The position numbers and the translations under genes are program-made. Of a stretch of 7,623 nt of DNA, positions 5,974 through 7,623 are shown piece after piece. The stretch comes from Promethearchaeota archaeon CR_4 (GTDB lineage Archaea; Asgardarchaeota; Lokiarchaeia; Sigyniarchaeales; CR-4), in NCBI GenBank assembly GCA_001940655.1, contig MBAA01000216.1:19108-26730 (forward strand), given 5' to 3'. Position 1 is the first letter of the stretch. Each line of letters begins with the position of its first letter. The notes below the pieces were generated by a model. It saw only the letters and a list, made by a program, of their open reading frames with translations. It did no database searches and had not been told where the DNA came from.

Positions 5974-6636
5974 ATGGGTGAAAGTTCTAAGAAACCGGAA
6001 CCAGAAATGGTTCGAATTGGGGATTTCTTCGTCCAAAAAGAGATTTTTTCGATGAAGTGGGATTGCGAGTTTCGAACCACCAAGGGGATTTGTTGCCGTG
6101 ACGGGTGCTGGATCAAACTAAAAGAAAAACAGCGCGTGGCAGGAAAGATTCAGGAAATTGCAGAATACTTGCGTGACCGCCCCGAGCTCCCCTTTTGGCA
6201 ACCGATCCGGTGGAAATGGGCATATTGTGATCCAAAACCTGAGGACGCAGAATATCACACCAAGGTTTTGAACGATAAGTGTATCTTCACGATGACGAAT
6301 GGGAGTTGTGCGATCCACGCATATTGCCTGGATAACGGTATCCCGTGGGAAAGCTTCAAGTTCAACATCTGTGTCACGTGGCCACTAGACATTCAGCTCT
6401 GGTCCGCTGTGGAGGGGGAAAAAGAGGCGTGGAACCTCTGGCTCTTCCAGGACTTATATAACGAGGAATGGAATCATTGCCCCTGCACCCGCCCGGAAAG
6501 GTTTCCCTCTTTTAATCACAACGGGCGCCCGAGTGTCATCGAATCGATGAAGAGCACTATCATCAATCGTATCGGACCCGAACGGTACACCCAGCTTATC
6601 GCGTTTGCACAATGTTACAATAAACAATCCAACTAA
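5974..6636 (+). CDS. Cysteine-rich YkgJ/DUF3109-like putative metal-cluster protein
   Basis: This 220-residue protein has the spaced cysteines of the YkgJ/DUF3109 zinc- or iron-chelating group. They are WDCEF with GICCRDGCWIKL (C31, C40, C41, C45), DKCIFTMTNGSCAIHAYCLDNG (C103, C112, C118) and NICVTWPLDI (C133). The central block has the family form C-F, then G-CAIH. Extra cysteines are C85 and the C169/C171 pair (HCPC). The usual KP--C--FPL reads FNICVTWPLDI here, so this member is divergent. The family's exact role is unsettled. The start is uncertain: ATG 5974 has no clear ribosome binding site, and ATGs at 6007 and 6053 would also keep the cysteine blocks. It begins 30 bp after the orphan gene on the same strand, and its stop overlaps that of the convergent radical SAM gene by a few bases. 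I infer a role in cluster binding or redox with its operon partners. Confidence 0.7.
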   Translation: MGESSKKPEPEMVRIGDFFVQKEIFSMKWDCEFRTTKGICCRDGCWIKLKEKQRVAGKIQEIAEYLRDRPELPFWQPIRWKWAYCDPKPEDAEYHTKVLNDKCIFTMTNGSCAIHAYCLDNGIPWESFKFNICVTWPLDIQLWSAVEGEKEAWNLWLFQDLYNEEWNHCPCTRPERFPSFNHNGRPSVIESMKSTIINRIGPERYTQLIAFAQCYNKQSN

Positions 6637-7623
6637 AGGTGCTCCCAAACGATTCCCAATTCGGACGCGTAACGACGCGCCTCGCGTATCTCGTCCACAG
6701 CGGGGCGCCGGGCGATTTCTAGATACCGTGACGCCTTATATTCCGGGCGGTACTGCGCCATAATGTTGACTACTGCTTTAGGGACATTTTTTGCGATCCA
6801 CTCGAGGATGGGTTTCGAGCAACACTCCACGTGACCGGGTAGAACAAGGTGGCGGATGACAATTTCCCCTGACCCTTGATCATGCGCCATTTTCAAATTT
6901 CGTTGCAACACTTCCACGTAATGCTCAATTTTCGAATATTTCTTGGCACACTCATCAGTACCATACTTGAAGTCCGGCAACCAGAGATCCATAACATCAA
7001 GGAGTAGATCCATTGCTTCTATCGAGTTATAGAAGTTGCTATTCCACAGCTGGCATACGTTCACGTTTAGAAATTTCAATGACTCGAGGATTACGTGGAG
7101 ATTGCTAGTGGGATCTCCTCCTACATAATTTATATTCTTGACTCCTGCCGTATACAACTGGCGGGAAATTGCAGCTAGCTGTTGTGCATCAATTGTGTGA
7201 AGATTTCTGGGATTCCCCCTTGGCCATTCTTGGGAGATGTCCCAATTCTGGCAGAACACGCAATGGAACGTGCATCCGTTGAAAAAAATCGTTCCAGATG
7301 GCACCAATACGGATTCTTCGCCTAAATGCTCGAACGCACTCGCTAGTGATGCATATTCAGGAACCCCACATACACCCACCTTAGATTGAGTGCGGTCGAC
7401 TTTACAATGGTTTTCGCAGAAGATGCATTCTTTTAGATACTCCCGCGCGAGTTGTATTTTAACATCGAGGAACGTGGGGCTGCTTGGTACACTCTGCTTC
7501 TCAAAAACATCCAAAGGAAGATTTTCCCGCAATTTATTTTTGAATTCCTCTCGGCATACTTTATGTATGTGTTGTAATTCCCTAATTGGATTGTCCTCAG
7601 ATAGAGTCGGAGCTAAGACCGTT
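6633..7623 (-). CDS. PflX/PflA-like radical SAM protein, 5' end probably beyond window
   Basis: The first in-frame start inside the window is TTG at 7532, giving 299 residues. The frame stays open without a stop from there to the right edge, and the upstream translation (for example IRELQHIHKVCREEF) looks like ordinary protein, so I annotate it as 5'-partial. Numbered from the TTG, a cysteine block CIFCENHC (C36, C39, C43) is followed by DR and GVCG (C55), then the radical SAM motif NGCTFHCVFCQN (C87, C91, C94). Later come YVGGDPTSNL, LWNSNFY, LPDFKYGT, RHLVLPGHVECC and NIMAQYRPEYKA. This order fits the uncharacterised PflX branch (COG1313) of PflA-like radical SAM proteins, proposed to activate glycyl-radical enzymes or to act on an unknown substrate. 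No partner glycyl-radical enzyme is in view. It converges on the DUF3109-like gene with overlapping stop codons. Confidence 0.82.
   Translation of the reverse strand, partial: TVLAPTLSEDNPIRELQHIHKVCREEFKNKLRENLPLDVFEKQSVPSSPTFLDVKIQLAREYLKECIFCENHCKVDRTQSKVGVCGVPEYASLASAFEHLGEESVLVPSGTIFFNGCTFHCVFCQNWDISQEWPRGNPRNLHTIDAQQLAAISRQLYTAGVKNINYVGGDPTSNLHVILESLKFLNVNVCQLWNSNFYNSIEAMDLLLDVMDLWLPDFKYGTDECAKKYSKIEHYVEVLQRNLKMAHDQGSGEIVIRHLVLPGHVECCSKPILEWIAKNVPKAVVNIMAQYRPEYKASRYLEIARRPAVDEIREARRYASELGIVWEHL

Noticed and set aside
5858..6055. Small plus-strand frame bridging the orphan and DUF3109-like genes
   Set aside because: It overlaps both flanking genes out of frame and has no ribosome binding site or recognisable features.

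Overview
The window reads as archaeal chromosome. The evidence is an MJ1316/DUF504-type small protein, a 20S proteasome beta subunit, a radical SAM/B12 protein of the MJ_1487 type, the N-terminus of a NOG1-type GTPase, frequent TTG/GTG starts, and TATA-like elements upstream of genes. The lineage cannot be fixed from sequence alone. A TACK or Asgard archaeon is possible, but that is only an impression. No tRNA, rRNA, CRISPR array, insertion sequence or phage gene was seen.

Left part (1-779): two minus-strand genes, the MJ1316-domain protein (305-619) followed by a NOG1-type ribosome-assembly GTPase that runs off the left edge (1-227, TTG start with a good ribosome binding site). They diverge from the proteasome gene across a 160-bp intergenic region with a TATA-like element for each direction.

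Middle: a proteasome beta subunit (780-1400) whose catalytic Thr1 position is alanine although the other active-site residues are kept, so it is probably a non-catalytic beta paralogue. A weak hairpin and T-run follow. Four plus-strand genes come next in close order: a cobalamin-binding radical SAM protein (1567-2850); a DUF362 protein with a C-terminal cysteine domain resembling hydrogenase/NuoB small subunits (2900-4375), interrupted by a four-copy Lys/Glu tandem repeat; a 523-residue protein of unrecognised family (4372-5943), coupled to the previous gene by a GTGA overlap; and a cysteine-rich YkgJ/DUF3109-like protein (5974-6636). Three of the four carry probable metal- or Fe-S-binding cysteine sets, so the cluster looks like a redox or metallo-cofactor unit. 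Its substrate and product cannot be read from the sequence.

Right edge: a convergent minus-strand radical SAM protein of the PflX/PflA-like group (6633-7623). Its stop overlaps that of the DUF3109-like gene, and its reading frame stays open to the window edge, so the true N-terminus is probably outside.

The best candidates for something undescribed are the Thr1-less proteasome subunit, the DUF362/NuoB-like fusion with its repeat insert, and the orphan 523-residue protein coupled to it.
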